A DNA stretch of 64,000 nt from Paenibacillus daejeonensis DSM 15491. Its GTDB lineage: Bacteria > Bacillota > Bacilli > Paenibacillales > Paenibacillaceae. Under the pieces are notes generated by a model, which worked only from the letters and a program-made list of their open reading frames with translations, ran no database searches and was not told where the DNA came from. The position numbers and the translations under genes are program-made. The DNA is taken from the NCBI RefSeq assembly GCF_000378385.1, contig NZ_KB899661.1, positions 493,474 through 557,473 on the forward strand. The letters run 5' to 3'. The number at the start of each line of letters is the position of its first letter. Within the stretch, counting starts at the first letter, position 1. Positions 43,778 through 53,900 of this stretch are shown here, piece after piece.

Positions 43778-44662
43778 CTAGCCCTTCACCGACCCCAACG
43801 TAATCCCCTTTACAAAGTACTTCTGGAAGAACGGATACACGACCAGCAGCGGCAGCATCGAGACGAAGATTTTGGCCGCGTTGAGCGTTTGGTTGGACAT
43901 CGTGGTCAGGCGTTTGGCCGACTCGGCATCGATTTTCGTCAGATCGACGTTGGCCGATACCTGGCGAATATAGGACTGTAGCGGATAGTTCTCATTTTTA
44001 GTCATAATCAAGAGCGCTTGGAAAAACTCATTCCAGTGACCCACGATCGTGAACACCAGAATCGTCGCCATAACAGGCATGGAGAGCGGCAGGATGATTC
44101 CGAGCAAAATTCGCCAAGGTCCCGCACCGTCCATAATCGCCGATTCCTCCAGCTCCTTGGGCAGGTTGCGGAAGAAGTTCATCACGAGAATGACATTGAA
44201 GACAGGCAGACCACCGCCGAGAACCAGTCCCCAGATCGAATTGATCAGTCCAAGCGACTTCATCGTCATAAACCATGGCACCATTCCACCGCTGAACAGC
44301 ATGCAGAAGATCAACAGCCACATGAAGAAGTTTCTTGGCTTGAAGTCCTTGGACGTCTTGGACAACGGATAGGCCATCAGCAGGACGACAAAGAAGGTAA
44401 TGATCGTTGCAAAAAATACCCGCTGCACCGAGATCCAGAAGGACCGGAAAAACTGATTGTCCTCCACGATCATCTGGTACGAGGATAGCGTCAGCCCTTT
44501 GGGATAAAAGAAAACCTCGCCCGCCGCCACGACCGAGCGGTCGCTTAGCGAGACGACTAACGTGTACCATACGGGCAATATGCACGCCAACGTAATACAC
44601 AGGATCAGGAACACATTGAGGCCGTTGTAAAGCTTGGATATCGCAGAGCGCTCCTCTATCAC
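43778..44662 (-). CDS. Carbohydrate ABC transporter permease (LplC/YtcP type)
   Basis: 294 residues, six predicted membrane helices (first LNVFLILCITLACILPVWYTL; later ILVFTIVGHWNEFFQALLIM). The binding-protein-dependent permease (EAA) loop reads ESAIMDGAGPWRILLGIILPLSMP, where it contacts the ATPase. Pairs with the permease 18 bases upstream and the binding protein. No ATPase gene is in the window; such systems share a MsmX/MalK-like ATPase encoded elsewhere. Substrate by context is maltodextrin or another glucan. Confidence 0.9.
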   Translation of the reverse strand: MIEERSAISKLYNGLNVFLILCITLACILPVWYTLVVSLSDRSVVAAGEVFFYPKGLTLSSYQMIVEDNQFFRSFWISVQRVFFATIITFFVVLLMAYPLSKTSKDFKPRNFFMWLLIFCMLFSGGMVPWFMTMKSLGLINSIWGLVLGGGLPVFNVILVMNFFRNLPKELEESAIMDGAGPWRILLGIILPLSMPVMATILVFTIVGHWNEFFQALLIMTKNENYPLQSYIRQVSANVDLTKIDAESAKRLTTMSNQTLNAAKIFVSMLPLLVVYPFFQKYFVKGITLGSVKG

Positions 44663-44680
44663 TGCTGCCCCACCTTTCCG

Positions 44681-45571
44681 CTAGAAAATTCTATAGTTGG
44701 CAAACCGGTATGCTAACGTATAGGAGATTGCAATCAACACCAGGCCAACGACCGACTTCAGCAGACCAACCGCTGTAGCAAGCCCGTATTGCATATCGAG
44801 CAGACCTGCCCGGTACACCCAGGTATCAATAATGTCCCCGGTCGAGTAAACCGAAGGGTTATACAAGTTGAAGATTTGGTCAAAGCCGGCATTGAGCACG
44901 TTACCCAAGCTCAGCGTACCCAGAAGAATCGCCACCGGGATGACGCTCGGGAGGGTGATGTGCAGAAGCCGTTTAAATTGAGAAGCCCCGTCGATGGCGG
45001 CGGCCTCGTACATTTCAGGGTTAATGGAGGTTAAGGCTGCGAAGAAGATGATGGCGGCAAACCCGAATTCCTTCCACACATCACTCAGCACGACCATCCA
45101 AGGGAAAATGCGTTCATTGGCAAAAAACAGAATCGGCTCCGAGCCGAACATGGCCAGCACCTGATTTACAGGGCCTGTGTACGACAGGATATCCAGCATG
45201 ATTCCTGCGACGATAACCCAGGACAGGAAATGGGGCAGATACACAATCGTCTGCACCGAACGGGTAAACAAACGGTTTTTCACTTCATTTAGCATCAGAG
45301 CGAAGATCAGGGGCGTAATCAAATTGCCAGCCATCTTGAGAGCGGCGATGAAAATCGTATTTTGAAACACTTGCCTGCTGTCATCCAGTTGGAACATATA
45401 CTTAAAATTCTCCAGACCAATCCAATCCGATTTCATAATTCCCAGGCCGGGGTTGAAATCCTTGAAAGCCATGAGCACGCCATACATTGGCAACAGGTTG
45501 AAAAAAAACAACCAGATCAAGCCTGGCAACAGCATGACATAATAATGCTTGTAAGCCCCGCGATTCAACAT
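44681..45571 (-). CDS. Carbohydrate ABC transporter permease (LplB/YteP type)
   Basis: 296 residues with six membrane helices (VMLLPGLIWLFFFNLLPMYGV at the start) and an EAA loop YEAAAIDGASQFKRLLHITLPSVIP. The LplB/YteP look (FNPGLGIMKSDWIGLENF) puts it in the polysaccharide-importer subfamily CUT1 common in Paenibacillus. It follows the binding-protein gene after a 67-base gap holding a stable hairpin and precedes the second permease. Confidence 0.9.
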   Translation of the reverse strand: MLNRGAYKHYYVMLLPGLIWLFFFNLLPMYGVLMAFKDFNPGLGIMKSDWIGLENFKYMFQLDDSRQVFQNTIFIAALKMAGNLITPLIFALMLNEVKNRLFTRSVQTIVYLPHFLSWVIVAGIMLDILSYTGPVNQVLAMFGSEPILFFANERIFPWMVVLSDVWKEFGFAAIIFFAALTSINPEMYEAAAIDGASQFKRLLHITLPSVIPVAILLGTLSLGNVLNAGFDQIFNLYNPSVYSTGDIIDTWVYRAGLLDMQYGLATAVGLLKSVVGLVLIAISYTLAYRFANYRIF

Positions 45572-45598
45572 AATACCTACTCCTTAACTAAGGGGAGA

Positions 45599-45628
45599 TC
45601 AAGGCAAGCGGAGGTCCGCTTGCCTTGA
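45599..45628 (-). promoter_or_regulatory. Stable mRNA hairpin between binding-protein and permease genes
   Basis: A perfect 14-bp stem (TCAAGGCAAGCGGA with its complement) and a two-base centre, with no T run after it. Such hairpins protect the upstream binding-protein message and lower readthrough, giving more binding protein than permease. Confidence 0.7.
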
Positions 45629-45638
45629 CTTCACGTCC

Positions 45639-47330
45639 TTACTTGAGTTCATTGACCTCTGCTGTAATGTCTTTTCCGCCTTGCTGATTCCACTTCTCTA
45701 CGAAGGTATCGAACTCTTCGAGCGGGGCGCTGCCCATAATGATCTTCAGGAAGATTTCGTCTTCCAGCTTCTTCAGGTTGGACCATCGGGACTGCATGGT
45801 CTTGGTCTGAGCCGTAGCCAGACTCCGCGTCCATTGGATATCCGCATCAACGAAGGTCGAGCCGCCGTTCAAGTGCGAGTAAACATGCGGGAAGAAATCC
45901 GGGTTGGTCTCTTTATCCCAGTATTGAATGTCGTAGTTGTCGAACGGCTCCGTCTTGATTTCCTTCACATGGGAGGCAATCTCGTACGTGAAGCCGTAGT
46001 TGGCCTTGTCGACTTCCTCCAGCTCCAGCTCGCCGGTCAGTACCTTTTGCGTGGTTTTGACCGCGTACTCGAGCTGATCGCCGAGGCCCATGATCAGGAA
46101 CAATGGGATTTCCTGCGACGTCATTTCTTTGCCGACTGCTTCTTTGTAGCTTTCTTGCTTTTCATTCACGTGGATATTGAGCATTTTGATGATCGCTTCC
46201 GGGTTCTTGAACGACTTCTTCACCACGATGAAGGTGCTGCCTGTCGCCTGATTGGAGTTAAACTGCTGCTCTTCGTTCAGTGGTGCCGCATACGGCCGCC
46301 AGTTGGCTTGATCGTCGTTTTTGATAGAGTCCATCAGGTTGTATGGCGACCACCATGGGCCGAAGAAGATGCCAGCCTGGCCGCTTGTCAGCAGCTCTTG
46401 CGAGCTCTTTCTCAATCCAACCTCACGGTCCAGAATGCCCTTGGCATACCAATCTCTCAAGGTCGTCAGTGCCTGCTTCGTATTCTCTGTCGTCGAACCG
46501 TACGTGGCCTGACCATTCTCATCCTCGATCCAGATGCCTGGATAAGCATCCTTCGCGAAGAACACCGGCGAGAGATTCATGTAATGGTCGCTGGAGGACA
46601 GGAAGGTCGAGTACAAGGAACCGCCTTGCTGCGTACCAACAACCCCAACCGTATTCGGGCCACCCATATTATTGTCGATGAATGCTTGCGCAATCGCTTC
46701 CAGATCTTCCAGCGACTTAGGCTCGGACAGACCCAGCTCATCCATCCAATCCTTGCGGATCCAGGTCAGTGGTGCAGAAGGCAGCGTGGTCTCTGGCAGA
46801 GCATAGAGCTTGCCGTCAAAGGTCACACTCTCCAGCAGTCCTGGATTGGAGTCATAGATTTGTTTGAGCCGCTCAGTTCCGTGCTGCTCATAGACCTCGG
46901 TCAAATCGGCCAATTGATCCGCTTTCACCATTTGCCGTAGCTGACTCTCATCGACCAGCATGGCATCAGGAAGATCGTTACTGCCGATCGCTAGGCTTAC
47001 CTTCTGAGCATAATCCCCAGTCGCCGCTTCCCATTCATGGTTAATGACGATGTTGTACGTATCCTTGAGCCAGCGTGTGTACAGATTATCCTCAGCCGTG
47101 TCGGAGCCCTCATATTTGTAGTTCGGGTCAATGGAACGGCCCAGGGAGACGGTTACCGGTTCTTCGTACTTGGCAAAAGGATCAACGGCTACTTGCTCTG
47201 TAGTGTTCGTATTTCCCGATGCTGGCGGCGTACTCCCGGAGTTGGTATTGGCCGGTCCGGTATTCGAACAGGCGCTAAGCGTAAAGGCAGCAATCAGGCC
47301 AATCGCGGTAAGTTTAACTCGTTTACTCAC
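45639..47330 (-). CDS. Sugar-binding lipoprotein of the ABC importer (LplA type)
   Basis: 563 residues, large for a binding protein but normal for the LplA group. Lipoprotein signal (LTAIGLIAAFTLSAC, cysteine at 21), a Ser/Thr/Asn linker, then a family-1 solute-binding fold (YTRWLKDTYNIVINHEWEA ... LSLAIGSNDLPDAMLVDESQL-like ... LYALPETTLPSAPLTWIRKDW). Anchored outside the membrane, it hands oligosaccharides to the two permeases downstream. Ligand inferred from neighbours (amylase, alpha-glucosidase). Confidence 0.9.
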   Translation of the reverse strand: MSKRVKLTAIGLIAAFTLSACSNTGPANTNSGSTPPASGNTNTTEQVAVDPFAKYEEPVTVSLGRSIDPNYKYEGSDTAEDNLYTRWLKDTYNIVINHEWEAATGDYAQKVSLAIGSNDLPDAMLVDESQLRQMVKADQLADLTEVYEQHGTERLKQIYDSNPGLLESVTFDGKLYALPETTLPSAPLTWIRKDWMDELGLSEPKSLEDLEAIAQAFIDNNMGGPNTVGVVGTQQGGSLYSTFLSSSDHYMNLSPVFFAKDAYPGIWIEDENGQATYGSTTENTKQALTTLRDWYAKGILDREVGLRKSSQELLTSGQAGIFFGPWWSPYNLMDSIKNDDQANWRPYAAPLNEEQQFNSNQATGSTFIVVKKSFKNPEAIIKMLNIHVNEKQESYKEAVGKEMTSQEIPLFLIMGLGDQLEYAVKTTQKVLTGELELEEVDKANYGFTYEIASHVKEIKTEPFDNYDIQYWDKETNPDFFPHVYSHLNGGSTFVDADIQWTRSLATAQTKTMQSRWSNLKKLEDEIFLKIIMGSAPLEEFDTFVEKWNQQGGKDITAEVNELK

Positions 47331-47442
47331 TTTTTACTTCCCCCTTGTAGTGAAGCTATTGGTTAGCTTTATCCTTATTATAAATCTGCTCCCGGAGATG
47401 CGCGTTAGAGGAACATCTGGTGTAAGGGAGAGGATGTCACAA

Positions 47443-47490
47443 AAAAATAAGCCTGACTGAAATTCGTCTACCCTGTTTTCAGTCAGGCTT
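47443..47490 (-). terminator. Terminator of the YesM/YesN operon
   Basis: AAGCCTGACTGAAA pairs with TTTTCAGTCAGGCTT around a 13-base loop; on the minus strand ATTTTTTTG follows. It lies 40 bases after the regulator stop and separates that operon from the importer genes. Confidence 0.88.
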
Positions 47491-47529
47491 ACCCCCTCGG
47501 TGGTCCCGCTTCGCCACCCTCATATAGCT

Positions 47530-48897
47530 TTACTTGGAGCGGGGTCCCGGATTCATTTGTCGGAAATCGCTTGGCAGTACGCCCACATGCTCCTTGAAGA
47601 TCCGGCTGAAATACTTCTCATCCGTATAGCCGACCTGCTCGGCAATCCATTGAATCGTCTTCTGCGTATTGGTCAAATATGCCTTGGCCTTCTCCATTCG
47701 AATATCTCTGACATAGTCGGTGTAGGTCTGACCGACAATCTGTTTGAAGCATTGGCTGAAATAGCTCAAGCTCATATTGACCTGCCTGGCCATGTCGCTG
47801 GCCGAGATCGACTGATCCACCGAGCCTTGTGCGATCGACTTGGCCTTGGCGATACTGCTCTGAATTTCGACTGAGAACTGCGGCTTCATCGTCGATTCAT
47901 GCAGGATCGTTCGCGTCTGCCGCAGCCAGTCCACGAGCTCAACGAACAACAAGAACGAATCCTTGATGAGGATGGGCTGCTCCAGCAAGGACCCGTACAA
48001 GCGGTTCCAATCATCCGTTAGTGAGAAGAACAGCCGGGTCAGCCGAATCGACGGCAGGCGGAGCCTCGCCAGCTCGGCCAACCGATCCTCGAACCCCTCT
48101 TCATCATAGATCCAGTCCGAGTTCAACCATTTCAGCTTCAGGTCCTGCAGGTGATAATCCTCACTGGAGGCGATCGGACGGATGTCCTCCTTCGTCATCT
48201 CCAGCATGCCCCGCTGCGGCTCATAATCATAGAACAGCCCATTCCTGCGGTAGCCCCGGATCAGCTGCATTATCGCCTTGCGGTCCAGCCCCTGTACGTT
48301 CTTCATACAGACCATCGCATACTCCGGCGCCCGCTCTGCGAAGTCCCGCGGTTCATAGGTCCAGTACCAGCTGCCCTCCTCTGCCTCAGACGCACCATAG
48401 GCCAAGGGCACCTCATCCGAGCCCATGTCCTCCTGGCGCTGCGCCAGAGAGTAAGCGACATAGATTTGATCCGGGGTTCTGTATTCTGTCGGAGCCGCTG
48501 TCTGGCGTTTGATCTTCTGCATATCCAGCAGGGAGACGATTCTAGCCATCAGATCCTCGAATTGCTCCTTCTCCAGATCCGTCTTGGCGATATAATCGAT
48601 CGCCCCCAGGCGCAGGGCCTCCTGCACATATTCAAAATCCTGATGCAGCGTCAAGACAACAACCTGAATCTGAGGATATTTGACGCTGATCTCCCGCATG
48701 AGCTCAATACCGGACATCACGGGCATGGCCAGATCCGTGAACAGCAGATCCACTTTATTTTTCTCCAGAAACGCCAGTGCGTTCTCACCGTTATTGGCCT
48801 CACCCACAACGGTCATGCCGAATTGCTCCCAAGGGATGAAGGACACCAGACCTTTTCTGACAATCTTCTCGTCATCCACTACCAATACCTGAATCAT
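47530..48897 (-). CDS. YesN-type response regulator with AraC DNA-binding domain
   Basis: 455 residues. Receiver: VVDDEKIVRKG, phospho-aspartate in LLFTDLAMPVMSG near residue 55, and lysine in YIAKTDLE. A long middle part of unknown fold, then two AraC helix-turn-helix motifs at the C-terminus (ISASDMARQVNMSLSYFSQCF and IQWIAEQVGYTDEKYFSRIFKEHVG). ATG overlaps the kinase stop by four bases. Likely activates the importer and glucosidase genes downstream. Confidence 0.92.
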   Translation of the reverse strand: MIQVLVVDDEKIVRKGLVSFIPWEQFGMTVVGEANNGENALAFLEKNKVDLLFTDLAMPVMSGIELMREISVKYPQIQVVVLTLHQDFEYVQEALRLGAIDYIAKTDLEKEQFEDLMARIVSLLDMQKIKRQTAAPTEYRTPDQIYVAYSLAQRQEDMGSDEVPLAYGASEAEEGSWYWTYEPRDFAERAPEYAMVCMKNVQGLDRKAIMQLIRGYRRNGLFYDYEPQRGMLEMTKEDIRPIASSEDYHLQDLKLKWLNSDWIYDEEGFEDRLAELARLRLPSIRLTRLFFSLTDDWNRLYGSLLEQPILIKDSFLLFVELVDWLRQTRTILHESTMKPQFSVEIQSSIAKAKSIAQGSVDQSISASDMARQVNMSLSYFSQCFKQIVGQTYTDYVRDIRMEKAKAYLTNTQKTIQWIAEQVGYTDEKYFSRIFKEHVGVLPSDFRQMNPGPRSK

Positions 48898-50642
48898 TTC
48901 GCCTGCTCACCTCTGTCTACGGGCAATGCCATGAACACCTGTGTCCCCTTGCCCACTTCGCTCTTGATCGTAAACGTCGCTTCATCCCCGTAATTTGCTT
49001 GCAGGATGCGGATAACATATTTCATGCCGATCCCCATCCCTACCTTCTGACTATCCATGGCGTCGTCATGCAGCAGCTTCTCCAACTGCTCGGGTGACAT
49101 GCCCGAACCATTGTCCTGAATGGAGATCTCCAATCGTTCACCCAGACGAATATCCACGTGAATGTATCCATTGTCGCTCACCCCATGGTACAGAGCATTC
49201 TCTACTAACGGCTGCAGGATGAACCGCGGAATCGCGAAGGACATGGCCTCCTCATCCACATCAATATCGACGTCGAATTGAAAATCATACCGGATGGTTT
49301 GCAGCTGCAAGTATTCCTTGACCGCTTCGATCTCCCGCCCGATGGTCGTCTCCTCGCCGATCTTGCCCAGATTGTACCGCAGCAGCCGGTTCAGGGACAG
49401 GACTAGCTTGTCGATTTCCTGCTGCCCGTTCATCATCGCCAGCCAATGGACCGTATCCAGCGTATTCATCAAGAAATGCGGATTAATCTGATACATGAGC
49501 TTCTCCACTTCGAGATTGGCGCGCCGTTTTTCCTTTTGCTCAATTTCTCCGTAGAGCTCCCAGATTTTCTTCTTCATCTCCCGGGTCTTGAACAGCAGGT
49601 AATCGAACTCGGGAATATGCAGCCGATCCGTCCGATCTGCGGGATTGGAGTCAATCAAGGTCTTGATTTCATAATTGAATTTCTCCAGCGGTCGATAGAC
49701 CATGCGCCACATGAACGTCCCAATCAGCCCAACGGCAACCGCGAAAATACACACCATAATGGCAAACTGCAGGTACCATTGATTTTTCTCCTCATTGATC
49801 TCGCTCTTGGGAAGGATGGACACCAGACTCCAGCCTTGGTTGCTAACCTCCCGGTGCCACAGAAATCCGTTGTACTCCCCCGAGAGGTCTTGCTCACCTG
49901 TGAACGGAAACACGCTGCTCACCGGGAAGAGCTCGGCATTCTGGCTATACGTCACCTCGCCGCTATTGTTCAGAATGAGCAGCTGGCGGGAGTGGGTAAT
50001 GCCTGTGTCCGGCGCAAACAGGTTAAGCGTTGTCTTGAATCCCGTCTCGATGTAGACGTATACCTCTTCATGGGTGACATTGACTTTGCGGATGGTGCTG
50101 AATACCAATCCATTGTACATCCGGTTATTGCTCACATGTGGGCCAAAGTAAGTAATCTCCGGGTACGACTCCATGAGCGGCAACTGGTCAATATCAAAGG
50201 TCTCCCGCACCGGGAAGTTCTCGAAATCATAGTTCCCACGATCCGCGAAGTAATAGAAGGTCAACCCCACGTTCGGATTGGAGAAGGTCACGACATTCAA
50301 ATCGCTCTTCAAATCGCTATGATAGCGTGACTTCATGTACAAGTCCTGCTCAAAGTAATGCTGCTCCAGCAACCGGTTGTTATTGATGCCGAAGGCCAGC
50401 TGCTGCGAGACGTGATTGAGGTTATTCAGGGTGTTCTCCAGCGTCAGAATCTCCTGCTTCAGGACACTCTGGATGGAATCTTCGACTTTATTGGTTAAGA
50501 TGGCGTTGATGGCGTACAAGGAAACCCAGCCCAGGCACACAATCGGGACCAGCACACTGATGAAAAAAATAGCAATGATGCGCTTCTTGAACGGCGCTTC
50601 TCGATAGCGGTCGACGATGAAAGATTTAATCTTCATGCTCAT
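48894..50642 (-). CDS. YesM-type sensor histidine kinase
   Basis: 582 residues. TM1 about 20-40 (IIAIFFISVLVPIVCLGWV), a large outside dCache-like domain, TM2 near 290 (FAIMVCIFAVAVGLIGTFMW), HAMP, then His_kinase family (MYQINPHFLMNTLDTVHWLA, with the phosphorylated histidine in NPHF) and HATPase (QPLVENALYHG, DNGSGMSPEQL, GMGIGMKYV). GAGGAAATGGG precedes the ATG. In Paenibacillus these pairs control nearby polysaccharide importers. Confidence 0.92.
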   Translation of the reverse strand: MSMKIKSFIVDRYREAPFKKRIIAIFFISVLVPIVCLGWVSLYAINAILTNKVEDSIQSVLKQEILTLENTLNNLNHVSQQLAFGINNNRLLEQHYFEQDLYMKSRYHSDLKSDLNVVTFSNPNVGLTFYYFADRGNYDFENFPVRETFDIDQLPLMESYPEITYFGPHVSNNRMYNGLVFSTIRKVNVTHEEVYVYIETGFKTTLNLFAPDTGITHSRQLLILNNSGEVTYSQNAELFPVSSVFPFTGEQDLSGEYNGFLWHREVSNQGWSLVSILPKSEINEEKNQWYLQFAIMVCIFAVAVGLIGTFMWRMVYRPLEKFNYEIKTLIDSNPADRTDRLHIPEFDYLLFKTREMKKKIWELYGEIEQKEKRRANLEVEKLMYQINPHFLMNTLDTVHWLAMMNGQQEIDKLVLSLNRLLRYNLGKIGEETTIGREIEAVKEYLQLQTIRYDFQFDVDIDVDEEAMSFAIPRFILQPLVENALYHGVSDNGYIHVDIRLGERLEISIQDNGSGMSPEQLEKLLHDDAMDSQKVGMGIGMKYVIRILQANYGDEATFTIKSEVGKGTQVFMALPVDRGEQAK

Positions 50643-50687
50643 CCCATTTCCTCAAGGTCCGGCTGTTGAAAGGTAGGCCTGCGGGTA

Positions 50688-50800
50688 ACGAATCATTCTT
50701 CCGATCGCTGTTGTCCCCAGATTTCCTGATTATATAAAATCTTCAGAGGTGGAAATCCGGGGACAAAGGCGAGCGCTTCGCTTCTCCAGAATCGATTCGT
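50688..50800 (-). repeat. Family B structured repeat, copy 4 (inverted orientation)
   Basis: Arms ACGAATCATTCT (50688-50699) and AGAATCGATTCGT (50788-50800) pair with one bulged G. Read on the minus strand the core is GGAGAAGCGAAGCGCTCGCC, inner stem TGTCCCCGGATTTCC with GGAAATCTGGGGACA (one G-T wobble), then ACAGCGATCGG. It lies between the YesM start and the amylase terminator. Confidence 0.8.
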
Positions 50801-50879
50801 ACCACTCCGGCACGCTTTCAAATGTCTGACTCGTATAAATGCTAATAAAGTTTATCACAAATAGGGCAATTCGAGAGAA

Positions 50880-50919
50880 GCAAATAATCCCCATCTCTAG
50901 CGATCAAGGGATTATTTGC
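50880..50919 (-). terminator. Terminator-like hairpin after the amylase gene
   Basis: GCAAATAATCCC and GGGATTATTTGC form a 12-bp stem with a 16-base loop 18 bases after the amylase stop. The T run on the minus strand is poor (TTCTCTC), so efficiency is uncertain. Confidence 0.65.
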
Positions 50920-50936
50920 GACTAGCAGGTATTTAG

Positions 50937-53900
50937 TTAGGCTTCCGATTGCAGTTTAAGCAAGTTTAAGATGACGGTTGCTGCTTCGGCGCGTGTGGCG
51001 TTAGCCATAGGTGCGAAGCGGTTGTTGCCTTGGCCTTGCATGAGTCCCTGTTCAACCGCTGCGGCGACATAGCCTTTGGCCCAGTTTTGGACGGAGAAGC
51101 TGTCGGCGAAGGTCAATTCTGCCTCCGCATTCACTTGGCTGCCCAATGCGCGAATGATGAGCGAGGCCATCTCTTGTCTTGTGATCGGGTTGGTGCCCCG
51201 GAAGGTACGGTCCTCGTAACCGGTGATCCATCCCGCTTGGACTGCGGCTGTCACCGACGGAGCGGCCCAGGCCGGGATCCGGCTTGCATCTGCAAAATCG
51301 AGTGCTGTCTGCGCAGGCTCTGCTAGACGCAGCGCACGCGCCAGCATGGTGGTGAACTCCAGTCTGGTGACCTGCTGATTCGGATGGAATGTACCGTCTG
51401 GATATCCGTTCACGAAGCCCAATGCTACGGATTCCATAATCGCAGCTTCTCCCCAATGCCCGCCAATGTCCGTAAACGATGGAAGGGAAGGGTTTTGCGG
51501 CTCCTCTGGCTCCTCTGGGTTCCCTGGTTCTACCGCAATCACCTGCGCACGGAATGCCGACATTTGATTCTTCAGCTCCGCATCCGCCTGATTGACGGCC
51601 GTTTGCGTGGCACTTGATGAGCTGTTTACAGCTTGCGCTGCTGTGATTGCCGTTTGCAGGGCTGCTTTTGCCGAAGCAGGGTATTGACCAGCCTCGGTGC
51701 CTGCGACTGCTTGATCATGCAGGCTCTGCGCGTCACGCAGGGTCGTTTGCAGAACAGATTTGTCTACTGTTACACCAGGCGTACCTGGATTGACTGGGAT
51801 GATGACAGGATTGATCGCATTTCTGAACCCCTGGACTGCCGCTGTCAGAGCGGTTACAGCCTCATCCACTTGCTGTTGAGTTGCAGACGATTGGTCATAG
51901 ACAGCTGTAGCTGTCGCAATTGCTGCTTGCAGTGTTGCTTTTGCACCTGTTGGATACTGTCCTGGCTGCGTGCCCTCAACTGCTCCATCATGCAAGGCTT
52001 GTGCTGTGCGAATGTCCTGCTCAAGCGTGGACCGGTCTACCTCGACCTCTTCTCCGGCAAGAATCCAGTGTGCGTATAGGACACGATCGGATGTGTGGGT
52101 TACATTACCCTCAAACACCCGAATGCCGCTGCTGTTATACATCTGTTGGCCCTTGCCTTCGGTCTCGGTGTAGAAGCCCTGGAACGAATAGCCCTCTCGC
52201 TCAGGACGGGCGATGCCCAGCGGTAATCTGCCGCCGTAGTTGACTGTTACCATCTCCGTACCGCCTGACCCACTCTGCGAATCCAGCGTTATGCGGGAGG
52301 TATTCGCTTTGAAGCGGGCATGGAGGGTCAAGTCACGGGTGGAGCCAGTTGCTACACTGCTGAGCTTGGAGCTCGGCAGGAATTGCGAATCGGTATACCA
52401 GCCGTCAAACGTATATCCCTCTTTGGGGCTCGGGTCACTCAAATCAAACGTTGGTGATTCAACGGTATAGGTAGTCGGTACAGTGCCCGGCATCACGGCC
52501 GAGACTTCACCGTCTCTATAGTCGATGTTGTACGGCACCACGTTCCACTTGGCATACAATGTCGTTGATGCCGTCACGGTGTCGGTCTCGAATGTCCAAG
52601 CCTGCGTACCCTCTGAATCTTTGAACCAGCCTGCAAAAGCATAACCGTTTCTGACCGGCGCTTCCGGCGCAGTAATCGTACTGTCCCCTGCCACGTTCGG
52701 AATAGACATTACCAAGCTGCCACCCTGGGTGTTGAAATCCACCAGGAATTTGTCGGCTTCCAGTTCAATCCACCCTGCGTAAAGGGTCATGCCATAAATG
52801 TGATCGTCGCCAAGCGTGTTAACTACAGGATTAGCGAAATCATATACCTGGGTTAACGCCGCGTCCGTGTACCATTTTCCGTCGAATAGATAACCGCTGC
52901 GAGTTGGATCGGTGGTTGGCCGAGTTGCTTGTTCACCGTCCCGGACATATTGCGTGGCAATCGTGCTGCCGCCCGACGTGTTGAAGATCACGCCATTGCG
53001 TCCGGGCGGGAAGATACCACTGGCTTCAAAGCCGATTCCGTTGCCTGCAGCAAATGCCGTATCCCAGTTAGCACGTGCGTTATTGCCGCTGTCAGCGGAG
53101 CCATTAATGTTAAAGTTGTTCGCGTTGCTGCCATAGAAATATAATTGCTCATTATTCAGCATTGAGGCGGTAATCGCCGGTTGATTGGTTTGCTGCTGTG
53201 CGCCAGCGTTGCTTTGCGTATTGAATATAATGCCGCCCGCAGTCACCCGCAGCATTCTAATCTTGTACCAATGGGTGTCGACACCATTGTATTTCATTCT
53301 CGTCATCGTCCCGCCGGGCCAGCCGCCAAACAGCTCAGGGTTAAACGTGTACACCCGCACACCGTAGCTGTATCCGCCCCAGGCTTGGAAGTTGGCATGA
53401 CGGTTGATGGAGAAATACACGTCGACGTGCGTTGGCTCCTCGACCGGTGGAGCTGCCTCTTCGTGAAGCTCTACCCTGGTGTAGGCGAATTCTTTGGTGA
53501 TCCAATGGCCTCCGGCTGTCTTACCCGCCATCGTGACGGTAATCGGATCGTTATAGTTGCCGCTCACCGTAATTGTCTCATCATTGGCAAAACGCTTCGC
53601 CTCACCGTTGTTGATAGTGTATAGGGTATCGGTGACACCGACAGCCGACAATCTGAGCCGGAGCTCATTGCCTGTGAAGCTGTTGCCGGCGATTACATCA
53701 TCATCGTTAGGCATAGCCGCCAGAATAGCAGAGCTTGCTGCGTCCCGCTCCATGAGCACCACGAGGCCAGGGTTCGTGCTGGTGTCAGTGGTAGAAGTGG
53801 TTGCTGGGTTACCAGGAATGGTTCCGCTAATTCTGCCGTTTGCGACAGTAAAGACGTTGGCTGAATTCAGAGCATCTACATAGAAGCCATCCTTCAGGAA

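Noticed and set aside
41546..46940. Long antisense frames across the alpha-glucosidase, permeases and binding protein (up to 553 codons)
   Set aside because: Explained by GC-rich third positions of the real genes on the minus strand; compositions are Arg/His/Leu-rich and non-protein-like.
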